DNA from: an uncultured Lactobacillus sp.
Lineage (GTDB): Bacteria > Bacillota > Bacilli > Lactobacillales > Lactobacillaceae
Direction of reading: 5' to 3'
NCBI GenBank assembly: GCA_946477855.1
Contig: CAMKZU010000003.1
Coordinates: 33,561 to 97,560, forward strand
Length of the DNA stretch: 64,000 bases
Part shown: one piece after another, positions 53,679 through 62,987 of the stretch
How the letters are laid out: each line of letters begins with the position of its first letter
Position numbering within the stretch: position 1 is the first letter of the stretch
Program-made: the position numbers and the translations under genes
The notes under the pieces: generated by a model
Databases searched by the model: none
The model's input: the letters and a program-made list of their open reading frames with translations, nothing else
Told to the model about the DNA's origin: nothing

Positions 53679-55355
53679 TTAAAAAAGGCCACTTATTTTG
53701 CCGTTGTTGTCAACATCAATATCTAATGCAGCGGGATGCTTAGGTAACCCAGGCATGTCTAAAACATGTCCGGTAGTTATGACAATGAAGCCAGCCCCAT
53801 TTTTCAAACTAGCGCCTTTAACGTGTAAAGTAAAATCAGTTGGAGCACCTAATAATTTTTGATTATCAGTGAATGAATATTGTGTCTTGGCGATAATTAC
53901 CGGCAACTTATCCTTGCCCATTTTTTCCAGTTCACGAATATCTTTTTCCGCTTTTTCACTGTATTCTACTTGAGCGGCATGATATATTTTTTGTGCAACT
54001 TTTGCAATTTTATTTTTAACGTCATCATCTTTTTTGTAAGTAGGAATAAGGTGACCACTTTGAGAATTTGCTAAGTCAAGAACTGCTTTAGCTGCTTCTA
54101 CCCCACCTTTTGATCCCTGTTCATGATAATCTACCACAACAGAGTCAATTCCTTGTTCTTTGATCAGCTTTTGTAAAAGATTAAGTTCATTTTCAGTGTC
54201 TGTTGCAAAATGATTAATCAAAACAATAACAGGAATACCATAATTGCGCATATTATTCATATGTCTCTTAAGATTGCCAAAACCGTCGCGTAAAGCAGAC
54301 AGATTTTCTTTACTTAAGTTATCAGTAGTCCCTTCTGCCTGATATTTCAAGGCTCTCACTGTAGCAACAACAACACTGGCATCTGGCTTTTTATCAAGAT
54401 GTTCAGAAACAAAGTCCATGAATTTTTGACCACCAAGGTCACTACCAAATCCGGCTTCAGTCAATACATAATCACTTAGGTGTAAGGCCAAATTTGTTGC
54501 CATTACTGTATTGGCTCCGTGAGCAATATTGGCAAATGGTCCACCATGAACCAAAGCTGGCGTATGTTCGATTGTTTGAACAAGGTTAGGTTTTAAGGCA
54601 TTGGAAAGAAGAGCCGCAATTGCGCCTTCAAACCCAAGATCCTCAACGAAAACAGGCTGGTCATCAATAGTATAGCCAACGAGCATTAATCCAATTCTCT
54701 TTTTCAAGTCATCGATATCAGTCGACAAGCAGAGGATTGCCATTAATTCGTTGGCAACAGTAATGGCGAAACTAGACTTATGTTCAATACCATTAAACTT
54801 TGAGCCTTGACCAACGGTAATATTTCTTAAACTGCGATCGTTTACATCAATTCCACGCTTTAAAAGGATTCTATCCGGATCTAATTTAAGTTCATTTCCC
54901 TGATAGATATAATTGTCTACTAGTGCTGCTAAAGTATCAATTGCGGCGGTTAAAGCATGCATATCTCCAGTAAAATGGAGATTAATGTCCTCCATCGGAA
55001 TTACCTGTGCCTGACCTCCTCCAGTTGCTCCGCCCTTTAAGCCAAAAACTGGCCCCATTGACGGTTCTCTCAAAGCAATCATGGTTTTCTGATGTAATTG
55101 ATTGTTTATGGCATCCCCTAAACCTATTGTCATAGTTGACTTACCCTCTCCAGCTGGAGTGGGTGAAATAGAAGTAACCAATATCAGTTTACCAAGGTGC
55201 TTCTTAGCCATTATACGCTTTATTGCCTGCCAGTTAATTTTTGCCTTGTCATTGCCGTATGGTTCAATGTCGGTTTCACTTAAGCCTACCTTAGCGGCTA
55301 TTTCTTTAATGGGTAATGCGTGAGCTTCTTGTGCGATTTGAATATCTGATTTCAT
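53679..55355 (-). CDS. fhs: Formate-tetrahydrofolate ligase
   Basis: 558 aa, typical length. P-loop [16 protein letters not shown] near residue 65, [27 protein letters not shown] near 110 and [11 protein letters not shown] near 277. It activates formate with ATP to 10-formyl-THF, for purine and initiator-tRNA synthesis. AAAGAGG precedes the ATG. It heads the five-gene operon fhs-lspA-rluD-carA-carB and has an extended -10 promoter about 110 bp upstream. No THF riboswitch was recognised in the leader. Confidence 0.96.
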   Translation of the reverse strand: MKSDIQIAQEAHALPIKEIAAKVGLSETDIEPYGNDKAKINWQAIKRIMAKKHLGKLILVTSISPTPAGEGKSTMTIGLGDAINNQLHQKTMIALREPSMGPVFGLKGGATGGGQAQVIPMEDINLHFTGDMHALTAAIDTLAALVDNYIYQGNELKLDPDRILLKRGIDVNDRSLRNITVGQGSKFNGIEHKSSFAITVANELMAILCLSTDIDDLKKRIGLMLVGYTIDDQPVFVEDLGFEGAIAALLSNALKPNLVQTIEHTPALVHGGPFANIAHGANTVMATNLALHLSDYVLTEAGFGSDLGGQKFMDFVSEHLDKKPDASVVVATVRALKYQAEGTTDNLSKENLSALRDGFGNLKRHMNNMRNYGIPVIVLINHFATDTENELNLLQKLIKEQGIDSVVVDYHEQGSKGGVEAAKAVLDLANSQSGHLIPTYKKDDDVKNKIAKVAQKIYHAAQVEYSEKAEKDIRELEKMGKDKLPVIIAKTQYSFTDNQKLLGAPTDFTLHVKGASLKNGAGFIVITTGHVLDMPGLPKHPAALDIDVDNNGKISGLF

Positions 55356-55464
55356 TGCGCATGCCTCTTTCTATATTCTTAAATTTTAAAGTCTAACTTT
55401 TCATTTTAAATAATATCCTTTTCATATTAGAATTTAGGTCCCACCTTTTAGTTAATCAATTGTC

Positions 55465-55473
55465 ATTATAACA
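55465..55473 (-). promoter_or_regulatory. Extended -10 promoter of the fhs operon
   Basis: On the minus strand TGTTATAAT, a perfect extended -10, giving a leader of about 100 nt before fhs. No -35 at standard spacing was clear. Confidence 0.55.
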
Positions 55474-55615
55474 AACATTGATCGATTTTTATGCATTGTC
55501 AGCCATAAATTAAGAATTATGTTAAATTTATTCTTCAGGAACATCAAAAAAGGCCACCTCTATGTATGACTGCCAGGTTTTTTGGGTCATATCATTTTCA
55601 GGTATTGGTCTTTTT

Positions 55616-55948
55616 TTATTTTTCAAATCTTAATAAGTAATACTGACCAAATTCTGCAATTTTGATTTTGTAAATTTTAAAAAAATGCCAGTCTATAATA
55701 ATTGCTGGTTTAGAAGTCAATTTTGCTTTAGCACGAAATGGTAACTTAAATAGTTGATTGGTCCAATATGAATTAAAGTAAGTATGAACTAACAGTATCA
55801 AAAAAAGTAAGGCGCAAATTAAAGCCGGCCAGTTGAAAACTTTTGTACTCTCATATAAGAAAATAAGACATAAGAAGAGCACAATTAATACCCAGCTAAA
55901 ATAAATTAATCCACTGCGACCTAGAATAATGAAATGCTTCTTTCTCAT
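55616..55948 (-). CDS. EbsA-like small membrane protein
   Basis: 110 aa with two hydrophobic helices close together (about 14-32 and 38-56) and a basic C-terminal half predicted to be cytoplasmic. Length, topology and the N-terminal basic-aromatic pattern resemble EbsA family proteins of lactobacilli, but this is a pattern match only. AAAAGGAG precedes the ATG. It follows the phosphoesterase gene by 12 bp, so the two are cotranscribed. Confidence 0.6.
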   Translation of the reverse strand: MRKKHFIILGRSGLIYFSWVLIVLFLCLIFLYESTKVFNWPALICALLFLILLVHTYFNSYWTNQLFKLPFRAKAKLTSKPAIIIDWHFFKIYKIKIAEFGQYYLLRFEK

Positions 55949-55960
55949 AAAGGCTCCTTT

Positions 55961-57190
55961 TCAATACCAAATTTCTGCTTCAAGGTTGCTGTGACCAGTC
56001 GTATCGAATAAAGTTTTCATATAATTGCTAAAACGCGGTCTTTGTTTGAGCAAAATTTTAAATTCAGGGGAAGAATATAACTTTTTCAATTGCTCTTTTT
56101 CGATATGATTATGTCCAGTAAAATATTGATAATTCATTTCTATAAACAAATGATTTACCTTTTGCAAGAGCTCAGATTGTTTGCTCTGCAAATGATCTTT
56201 CTTGTTGGAATTCCCCTTTAAATTTTTAATCTGAATTTCCTTCAAATAATGGTGAAAATGGCCTAAATTTTGATCTTCCAGCTCTCTTTTAGTCAAAAAT
56301 GGTTTCATATTAAATGTATGACGCTGATATTTAATATGGTCTGGACTTACCTTGATTACCCCGTATCCCTGGTCATATGAGCAAAAACTTGAGGTTACTA
56401 TTTCTATTGCAGGTGTTTTTCCTATTGGTCCAACTATGTTTTGAGCGTGTATATGACCGGAAAAAGCAAGTTTAATATTGAAGTCCTGACATAAGCGGCA
56501 TAAGAGTTGAGCATTATTTAGGACAAAGCCACGATTTACGGCCTGATTATGAACATATAGATTATGATGCATAAATAAAAGAGGCCTTAGATGGTTTCTT
56601 TTGGCATTTTCCAACTGCTTTTCTAACCAGATGATTTCTTCTTCATTTATTTGTCCTTCGGTCGTCGGTGCACCATTAGACTCCTGTTTACCGTAAATAT
56701 TAGAATCTAGCAGTATTAAAAGATAATGTTGATTTAGTTGAACGCTGTATGCTAATGAATCAGGATCAATGCTCAGTGCACAGTCATATGAATTTTTAAA
56801 TATTTCCTGCCAACTTTTTGGACTTATTTGTTGAGCATATAGTTGATTTGGACCTTTAAAAGCCCGGGCCCATCCATCATAAATGTCATGATTACCAGGT
56901 ATGACCAGTAATTTTGTTGCTTTTAAACGAGAAAATATTGCAGCAAATTTTTGTGCTGAAACTAACTCCCCGTTAAAAGTTACATCTCCAGTGACAATTA
57001 TTGCAGCAGGTTTCTTTTTATTGGCAAAGTCAACAAATGCACGTAATGCTGTTTCTTGATAAGCCAAATCTTTACCCTGACTAGTATTCTGAATATGCCG
57101 AAATGCCTGACCATCATCATGCAAGCTATCAGCAATTAAGTGTGTGTCCGTAATAACCCAAAATTCTGTATTTGATTTCTCAGTAATCAT
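55961..57190 (-). CDS. Calcineurin-like metallophosphoesterase
   Basis: 409 aa. Metal-binding motifs in order: ITDTHL (13-18), VTGDVTFNGE near 62, PGNHDIYDG near 98, MHHNL near 202 and GHIHAQN near 243. A C-terminal helical region (about 300-409) is specific to a lactobacillar/bacillar branch. There is no signal peptide, so it is cytoplasmic; the substrate is unknown. It overlaps the methyltransferase gene by 11 bp and is followed by the EbsA-like gene. Confidence 0.87.
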   Translation of the reverse strand: MITEKSNTEFWVITDTHLIADSLHDDGQAFRHIQNTSQGKDLAYQETALRAFVDFANKKKPAAIIVTGDVTFNGELVSAQKFAAIFSRLKATKLLVIPGNHDIYDGWARAFKGPNQLYAQQISPKSWQEIFKNSYDCALSIDPDSLAYSVQLNQHYLLILLDSNIYGKQESNGAPTTEGQINEEEIIWLEKQLENAKRNHLRPLLFMHHNLYVHNQAVNRGFVLNNAQLLCRLCQDFNIKLAFSGHIHAQNIVGPIGKTPAIEIVTSSFCSYDQGYGVIKVSPDHIKYQRHTFNMKPFLTKRELEDQNLGHFHHYLKEIQIKNLKGNSNKKDHLQSKQSELLQKVNHLFIEMNYQYFTGHNHIEKEQLKKLYSSPEFKILLKQRPRFSNYMKTLFDTTGHSNLEAEIWY

Positions 57191-58310
57191 TTTTCTTTGC
57201 CCAATATTGGTAAAAGTCTACTCTTAAGTTGCCGTTAAATAATTTGCGCTTTTTTGTGGCTTTTTTACCAAAAAATTTCTCAAAAGCAGGATCTCCAACT
57301 AAATAATATTGACTGAAGCTATCATATTTTAATAGTGATGCGCCCATCTGCTTATAAAGGTTTTCAGCTGATTCTCGATCTTTTAGCCGTTTACCATAAG
57401 GTGGATTTGCAATTATAACTCCATTTTGTAAATCAGTAGCAAAATCCTTTACTGCAACTTGCTTAAAATAAATATCTTGCAATACACCAGCATTATTGGC
57501 ATTTAATTTTGCAATTTCAAGAATAGACTGATCAATGTCACTTGCCCATATAGGTTGTTCAAGTGGTTTGATTTCACTTTTAGCTTCTGCGAGCAATTCC
57601 TGATGAATAGAACTGTCAAACCAATCAAAGCCATCAAAAGCAAATTTGCGCCAACTGCCAGGAGCGATGTTTTTACCTATTAATGCAGCTTCAATAGCAA
57701 GAGTACCAGAACCTGTCATTGGATCTATAAGAGGATGAGTGCCGTCATATGGAGTTAATTTTAAAAGTCCTGCTGCAAAGTTTTCTTTTAATGGCGCCCC
57801 ACCGTGTTCAATACGGTAGCCCCTTTTGAACAAGCTGTCTCCAGTGGTATCCAATGAAATTCTGGCAACATCTTTATTGATATGAATGTCAAGAGGATAT
57901 TCATTACCATTTTCTGGCAAAAAGCCACGACGATGATATTGGTCTGACATTTTATTTACAATCGCCTTTTTAACAATTGATTGGATGCCCGGTTCAGAGT
58001 GCAATTTAGACCTGACTGATCTCCCTTTCACAGGAAATTTAGCGTCAATAGGTAGTAACTCTGCCCAGTCAATCTCATATACTTGGTTAAAAAGAGTATC
58101 AAAATCTGTTGCTTTAAATTCTTTCAGTAAAATTTTAACTCGGTCCGCGGTTCTTAACCACAGATTAGTTTTGACAATATCTTTTTGCTCGCCTTCAAAA
58201 AAAACTCTGCCGTTTTCAGTGCGTGTTTGATAGCCCATTGCCTGCAGTTCTTTTGCAACAACGCTTTCAAATCCTACGCCCATAGTTGTATATAGTTGAT
58301 ATTTTCCCAT
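57180..58310 (-). CDS. THUMP-domain class I RNA methyltransferase (YpsC / RlmL family)
   Basis: 376 aa. An N-terminal ferredoxin-like plus THUMP RNA-binding region (about 1-155) is followed by a Rossmann methyltransferase with IDPMTGSGTLAIEAA near residue 195 and the N2-methylguanine motif NPPYGKRL near 302. It probably makes m2G in 23S rRNA. Its ATG lies only 20 bp after the rnpB terminator and the ribosome binding site is weak. Context rnpB-gpsB-ypsA matches Bacillus ypsC. Confidence 0.9.
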   Translation of the reverse strand: MGKYQLYTTMGVGFESVVAKELQAMGYQTRTENGRVFFEGEQKDIVKTNLWLRTADRVKILLKEFKATDFDTLFNQVYEIDWAELLPIDAKFPVKGRSVRSKLHSEPGIQSIVKKAIVNKMSDQYHRRGFLPENGNEYPLDIHINKDVARISLDTTGDSLFKRGYRIEHGGAPLKENFAAGLLKLTPYDGTHPLIDPMTGSGTLAIEAALIGKNIAPGSWRKFAFDGFDWFDSSIHQELLAEAKSEIKPLEQPIWASDIDQSILEIAKLNANNAGVLQDIYFKQVAVKDFATDLQNGVIIANPPYGKRLKDRESAENLYKQMGASLLKYDSFSQYYLVGDPAFEKFFGKKATKKRKLFNGNLRVDFYQYWAKKNDY

Positions 58311-58330
58311 CTTAATTCTTTCTTTTCTTT

Positions 58331-58366
58331 AAAAAAAGCGTTGAGCCCTTTGAAAAGCTCAACGCT
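58331..58366 (-). terminator. Intrinsic terminator of rnpB
   Basis: On the minus strand AGCGTTGAGC pairs with GCTCAACGCT, followed by seven T. Confidence 0.92.
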
Positions 58367-58368
58367 GC

Positions 58369-58753
58369 CAATGCAAATTTCTGTAAGCCACGTTCTGTTC
58401 GGGTATTTGTGGCATAAATACCTTCAGCAGCCATCTATCTTTGCTATATATTAGCAATCCAATCTTTAGTTCATTTCCTTAGATTGAAACGCCCCCACCA
58501 AGTTTGGGTTGCACGCTCGCAGGGTTTACCTCGTTCCACCAGAAGCGTTTCCACCTCTGCTACGTCACTGTGGCACTTTTCAGAATATTCATGCATGTCA
58601 TAATGATTTAGCACTTTTTTCGCCGTAATTTAAAATCCTTTAGCTTATTGAGCTAAATACGAACACTACAAGCATCGCAGCTCGTGCGTGCGTGGACTTT
58701 CCTCAGCCTGACCTTTTTCCAGGTCAAACCGCGACTGCTCAAAATTTGCACCA
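58369..58753 (-). ncRNA. rnpB: RNase P RNA, Bacillus type (class B)
   Basis: About 385 nt. On the minus strand the conserved 5' part is seen (GGTCAGGCTGAGGAAAGTCC then ACGCACGCACGAGCTGCGATGC) and, near the 3' end, GAACGTGGCTTACAGAAA. It also has GTTTCAATCTAAGGAAATGA-like joining segments and the AGGTAAACCC-type block. It is the catalytic RNA that matures tRNA 5' ends. The 5' end is set from the promoter (58760-58787) and the 3' end by the terminator. The rnpB-gpsB neighbourhood is conserved. Confidence 0.95.
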
Positions 58754-58759
58754 TTTAAA

Positions 58760-58787
58760 ATTATATCAAAGCTTACTCTTTTTGTAA
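58760..58787 (-). promoter_or_regulatory. Promoter of rnpB
   Basis: On the minus strand TTACAA, 16 bp, then TGATATAAT containing a perfect TATAAT with TG extension. The -35 lies inside the last codons of gpsB. Confidence 0.8.
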
Positions 58788-59204
58788 CCCATAAACTCGT
58801 TGCTCCAAATTATATACCTTGCGTTCGAGGGTCGAAATGCGTTGAATGATAGCCATATTAGTTGAGCTTTCAGCTGACCCGTTTATTGGATTAAAACTCT
58901 GAGTGGAACGTTCTTGAGTCGGTGTATATGTCCGCACTGTTTCCTGTGTAGCTACTGGACTTACTCTTTTAGTCTTCTGCTCTTGAATAGAATCTTCTTT
59001 ATGTTGATCGTCCATCAACTCTCCCTGCAGCTTGCCAATTTGACCATAAAGGTCTTCAATAATTTGTTCAAACGTATCGTAATCAGCAATTACTTTGTCT
59101 AAAAAGGCATCAACCTCGTCTGGATCCAAGCCTTTAACCTTTGTTCTAAATTGTTTTTTTAAAATATCCTTAGTGGATAGTTGAATATCATTTAAATCTG
59201 CCAT
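58773..59204 (-). CDS. gpsB: Cell division protein GpsB
   Basis: 143 aa from the ATG at 59204, 12 bp after AAGGAG; a TTG 12 bp upstream would leave no spacing. N-terminal DivIVA-like coiled coil (about 8-65, with FRTKVKGLDPDEVDAFLDKV), a flexible Ser/Thr/Gln-rich linker (about 70-115) and a short C-terminal coiled coil (about 117-142). It links septum and wall synthesis and binds PBP1A in Gram-positives; pbp1A lies nearby. The linker is longer than in Bacillus (about 98 aa total there). Confidence 0.93.
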   Translation of the reverse strand: MADLNDIQLSTKDILKKQFRTKVKGLDPDEVDAFLDKVIADYDTFEQIIEDLYGQIGKLQGELMDDQHKEDSIQEQKTKRVSPVATQETVRTYTPTQERSTQSFNPINGSAESSTNMAIIQRISTLERKVYNLEQRVYGLQKE

Positions 59205-59295
59205 GATAATATACAACTCCTTTTTATATCACTTTTATTCTAGCAAAAACTGGACTTGCTTAAAACTAAAATGTTAATTTTAAAACAAAGTTATC

Positions 59296-59862
59296 TTATT
59301 CTCGGAATTCGTCATCTTGATTTTCTTGAAATTCTTCTGCTTCATCCTGCAGATCGTAAAAATCAATTAATTCTAACGGATATTCTGTAGTTTCTTGGTA
59401 TTTTTTGATTAAATTATAATCAAACTTGGGCTTTCCTGGATTTTCTGGGTCGTAGATCATTAAAGCCCTATCAGTATGCATAAGCATGAAGTTTTGATAA
59501 TTACGCAGTTGCACAGGATTTTGATAAGTTTCTTTAGAAGTGGAAGCAAAAAAATCAACTTGCTGTTTTAAAGAGAGATACTTTTCTTGATTATTTTCAT
59601 TCCATCTACTGGCAAATTCCTCATAAGGAACAATGATAGATACTCTTAAAGAATATTTTTTTCGTAAGTCGATTGCGACCTCACTTGCCCACTGCTCAAC
59701 CCCAAGGTTAGCTCCAGTTATTACCCAGTCGAGTTGGTTATTGTCCAATAGGTTAACCATATGTTTCTTTAAAACCAACTTAATAATTTTTATTTTAGGA
59801 TCTTTGTCTCCAAACGTATTAAGTTCGTAGTTGCGATATCCAGTTACCCACAATCTTTGCAT
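59296..59862 (-). CDS. ypsA: YpsA family SLOG-domain protein (DUF1273)
   Basis: 188 aa. The Rossmann-like SLOG fold has RLWVTGYRNYELNTFGDKDP at the start, WVITGANLGVEQWASEVAID near residue 45 (ligand-binding Gly and Glu) and IIVPYEEFASRWNENNQ near 76. It has an acidic tail. YpsA affects cell division in Bacillus and Staphylococcus; the ligand is not firmly known. AAGGAG precedes the ATG. It is divergent from recU with facing 5' ends and about 70 bp between start codons. Confidence 0.9.
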   Translation of the reverse strand: MQRLWVTGYRNYELNTFGDKDPKIKIIKLVLKKHMVNLLDNNQLDWVITGANLGVEQWASEVAIDLRKKYSLRVSIIVPYEEFASRWNENNQEKYLSLKQQVDFFASTSKETYQNPVQLRNYQNFMLMHTDRALMIYDPENPGKPKFDYNLIKKYQETTEYPLELIDFYDLQDEAEEFQENQDDEFRE

Positions 59863-59903
59863 AATGAAACAGATAGCTCCTTGTTCAAAAACTTTTTCTT
59901 TAT

Positions 59904-59912
59904 TGCTATAAT
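59904..59912 (+). promoter_or_regulatory. Extended -10 promoter of recU-pbp1A
   Basis: TGCTATAAT, 20 bp before the recU start. TTCAAA lies 17 bp upstream of the hexamer. Predicted start leaves a leader of about 13 nt holding the ribosome binding site. Confidence 0.65.
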
Positions 59913-59931
59913 GCTAGCAGGAGTGATATTT

Positions 59932-60564
59932 ATGGTCAAATATCCAACCGGCAGTTCTGCCGCTTTTCGTAAATTAAATTATAATTATCAAGCTAAGCAC
60001 CAAAAAAGAAAACACAAAAATATTAATTTTTCTGACCGAGGAATGAATCTTGAGCAGATGATTAATGAATCTAATAAATATTATCGTACTAAAGAAATTG
60101 CCGTGGTGCATAAAAAACCGACGCCAGTTCAAATAGTTAAGGTAGATTATCCTAAAAGATCACGTGCAGTAATAAAAGAGGCATATTTCCGTCAGGAATC
60201 AACTACGGATTATAATGGTGTTTATCAAGGTTACTATCTCGACTTCGAAGCAAAAGAGACCAAAAATAAAACTAATTTTCCTTTAAAAAACTTTCACGAG
60301 CATCAAATTATTCACTTAGCAGAATGCTTGAAGCAAAAAGGAATATGCTTTACAATAATAGGATTTACAAGCTTAAACCGCTATTTTGTTACTCCCGCAA
60401 GCGCAATTATCAAAGCTTGGTGGACAAAAAACAAAAGTTCATTAACATTAAAAGAAGTCGAGGATTGGTCAATAGAGATTAAGAACGGTTTTCAACCAAC
60501 ACTTCCGTATTTGAAAGCTGTAGATTCTTTTATCTCGGATAGGAAAATACACGATGACAAATAA
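59932..60564 (+). CDS. recU: Holliday junction resolvase RecU
   Basis: 210 aa from the ATG at 59932 (site GCAGGAGTGA); the longer in-frame extension overlaps ypsA and lacks a site. N-terminal basic region begins MVKYPTG. Catalytic motif near residue 90: TDYNGVYQGYYLDFEAKET, with the Asp, Glu and Lys of the metal site. RecU cuts Holliday junctions during recombination repair. It overlaps pbp1A by 11 bp, the conserved recU-ponA arrangement. Confidence 0.95.
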   Translation: MVKYPTGSSAAFRKLNYNYQAKHQKRKHKNINFSDRGMNLEQMINESNKYYRTKEIAVVHKKPTPVQIVKVDYPKRSRAVIKEAYFRQESTTDYNGVYQGYYLDFEAKETKNKTNFPLKNFHEHQIIHLAECLKQKGICFTIIGFTSLNRYFVTPASAIIKAWWTKNKSSLTLKEVEDWSIEIKNGFQPTLPYLKAVDSFISDRKIHDDK

Positions 60565-62923
60565 AAATTCAAACTCAAATAATGGACGTGAATCACGTAA
60601 GAAATACAGGCAAAGTCTGCCTAAACCATTGTGGCGTCGAATACTTAAGTGGACTTTTTTAGGCGTTTTTTTAATTTTGGTAGCTGGCGTGGGGTTGTTT
60701 GCCTTTTATGCTAAGGATGCTCCTAACATTAGTCGAGCTGATCTTGAAAGTGGCGGTTCTTCAGGGTTATACAATACCAATGGTAAATTTATCATGTCCC
60801 TTGGTACTGAAAAAAGGTTGTATGTTAAAGACAGTAAAGATTTGCAGCTACTAAAAGATGCTATTGTATCAGTTGAAGACAAGCGCTTTTATAGAGACAA
60901 CCTGGGAATTGACCCTATTCGAATTGTAGGCTCAATGTTAACTAATGCTAAAAGTAAAAGTATTTCTGCTGGTGGTTCTACAATTACCCAGCAATTAGTT
61001 AAGCTGACAAAATTTTCAACTGCTGCCTCTCAAAGAACATTACGCAGAAAGGCCCAGGAAGCATGGCTGGCTATGAGAGTTCAAAGAGAATACAGTCATG
61101 ATGAAATTTTAGAGTTTTATATTAATAAGGTATATATGAATTATGGTAATACTGGAATTGGCACAGCTGCTAACTTTTACTATGGTAAAAAGATTGGGGA
61201 TTTAGATTTAGCCCAAACAGCTATGCTTGCAGGAATGCCTAACAGACCGACCGTATATAACCCCTATACTTACCCAGAATATGCAAAATATCGGCGTAAT
61301 ATTGTTCTCAAAGCAATGTTAAACAATAAAAAAATTTCTCAAGAACAATATGATGAAGCTAGAAAAGAAAGCATAAAAAAGGGTTTAAAACCTCATAACC
61401 AGCGTAAGCAATCTAACTTACGCAAAATTAATGATCCCTATGTTAAGGAAGCCATTGCTGAAGTCAGAGCTAAAGGCTTTGATCCTTTTCGTGACAACTT
61501 AAAGATTACCATTAATATGGACCAAAAGGCTCAAAAGAAACTTTATCAATTAGCCAACAACGGTCAAGTTCCTTTCACAAATGACAAGATGCAAATTGGG
61601 GCCTCCGTAGTCGATCCAAGTAACGGCCACGTGCTAGCTATTCTTGGTGGCAGGCACCTACCCTCTTCAGTGCAATTAGGCTTGGACCGAGCAGTACAAA
61701 CCACTAGATCGACTGGTTCTTCAATAAAGCCGGTCTTAGATTATGGTCCGGCAATTGAATATCTAAATTGGTCAACGGCTAAAATGCTAGATGATAGCAA
61801 GTATGTATATCCAGGAACGAATGTCCAGCTCTATGACTGGGATAATAAATATGATGGCATGATGACAATGAGACATGCCTTGGAACAGTCACGTAATGTT
61901 CCTGCCGTCAAAACTTTGAGAGAAGTTGGTATTAAACGAGCAGCAAAATTTGCTGGGAAAATGGATATCAATGTTCCAAAAGACTCTGGTTTGTCAGTGG
62001 CGATTGGTGCCAATGCGTCAAGCCTGCAAATGGCAGGTGCTTTCAGCGCTTTTGCTGCGATGGGAATCTATCATAAACCGCAATTTGTTTCTAAAATAGA
62101 AACTCCTGATGGACTTACCAGAAATTATGATTCTGAGGGCATTCGCGTTATGAGTAAGTCTACAGCTTACATGATTACGGACATGCTGAAAGGAGTAATT
62201 AAACGTGGTTCTGGTACAAACGCACAGATTAGTGGTTTACATCATGCTGGAAAAACTGGATCTGTCAAATATTCCGAACAAGATTTAGCACGCTATCCAG
62301 CATATGCTGCGACTCCTAAAGATTCTTGGTTCGTAGGTTATACGCCTAGTTATTCAATTGGTGTTTGGACAGGCTATGATAATCTGAAAGACGGAACCAT
62401 TTCTGGCATTGGTCAACAATCGGCACAGCTTTTTTACAAGAACATGATGACTTATCTAATGAGAAACAAGGAAAATGTCGATTGGCAAAAGCCTGACTCT
62501 GTGATCCGCGCAAAAATTGCTAGAAACTCAAATCCACCGGAAGTGTCATCTACAGGTGAATGGCAGCTGTTTGTTCGTGGTCATTCTCCTATTGGTATAG
62601 TTGATGATAGCAGCGATTATGATGAAGATGATGAGAAAACTAATACTAACGATTCTTCTTCAACAAATACTCAAGGAAGATATTCAGTTCAGCACAATCA
62701 AAATGGTTCTACTAGGCAAACTGATAAGAACCAAAGAAAAGCCAAAAATTTAAAAGACAAGAATAAAAACAATATTAGTGAAAATAATTCACAAAATTCA
62801 GGTCAAAATAATGACAATGCTAACAATACCGATTCGGGAACCAGTTCTGATCATGAGCAAAGACCTAACAAACCTGGAGGAGAAAGCAACAATTCAACCA
62901 ATAATGAAAATAATGAACATTAA
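60554..62923 (+). CDS. pbp1A: Penicillin-binding protein 1A (bifunctional class A PBP)
   Basis: 789 aa. Cytoplasmic basic N-terminus, one transmembrane helix (about 33-53), glycosyltransferase domain with catalytic Glu108 (VSVEDKRFYRD) and GGSTITQQLVKLT, and transpeptidase domain with Ser389-x-x-Lys392 (GSSIKP), SRN and KTGS. It polymerises and crosslinks peptidoglycan. The tail (about 690-789) is Asn/Ser/Asp-rich and disordered. Translationally coupled to recU; the IS hairpin about 25 bp downstream may act as terminator. Confidence 0.95.
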   Translation: MTNKNSNSNNGRESRKKYRQSLPKPLWRRILKWTFLGVFLILVAGVGLFAFYAKDAPNISRADLESGGSSGLYNTNGKFIMSLGTEKRLYVKDSKDLQLLKDAIVSVEDKRFYRDNLGIDPIRIVGSMLTNAKSKSISAGGSTITQQLVKLTKFSTAASQRTLRRKAQEAWLAMRVQREYSHDEILEFYINKVYMNYGNTGIGTAANFYYGKKIGDLDLAQTAMLAGMPNRPTVYNPYTYPEYAKYRRNIVLKAMLNNKKISQEQYDEARKESIKKGLKPHNQRKQSNLRKINDPYVKEAIAEVRAKGFDPFRDNLKITINMDQKAQKKLYQLANNGQVPFTNDKMQIGASVVDPSNGHVLAILGGRHLPSSVQLGLDRAVQTTRSTGSSIKPVLDYGPAIEYLNWSTAKMLDDSKYVYPGTNVQLYDWDNKYDGMMTMRHALEQSRNVPAVKTLREVGIKRAAKFAGKMDINVPKDSGLSVAIGANASSLQMAGAFSAFAAMGIYHKPQFVSKIETPDGLTRNYDSEGIRVMSKSTAYMITDMLKGVIKRGSGTNAQISGLHHAGKTGSVKYSEQDLARYPAYAATPKDSWFVGYTPSYSIGVWTGYDNLKDGTISGIGQQSAQLFYKNMMTYLMRNKENVDWQKPDSVIRAKIARNSNPPEVSSTGEWQLFVRGHSPIGIVDDSSDYDEDDEKTNTNDSSSTNTQGRYSVQHNQNGSTRQTDKNQRKAKNLKDKNKNNISENNSQNSGQNNDNANNTDSGTSSDHEQRPNKPGGESNNSTNNENNEH

Positions 62924-62949
62924 CTAATAAAAACGTCGAAAGATTGATG

Positions 62950-62982
62950 TGACCCCCAAATTTAGGACAAATTTGGGGGTCA
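62950..62982. terminator. Perfect hairpin at the IS left end
   Basis: TGACCCCCAAATTT pairs perfectly (14 bp) with AAATTTGGGGGTCA around the loop AGGAC, followed by five T. It can end pbp1A transcription and shield the transposase from outside transcription. Confidence 0.75.
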
Positions 62983-62987
62983 TTTTT

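Noticed and set aside
55356..55615. THF riboswitch or T-box in the fhs leader (AAGGTGGGACC)
   Set aside because: The string only faintly resembles a T-box core. No specifier stem, antiterminator or THF aptamer pattern could be drawn.
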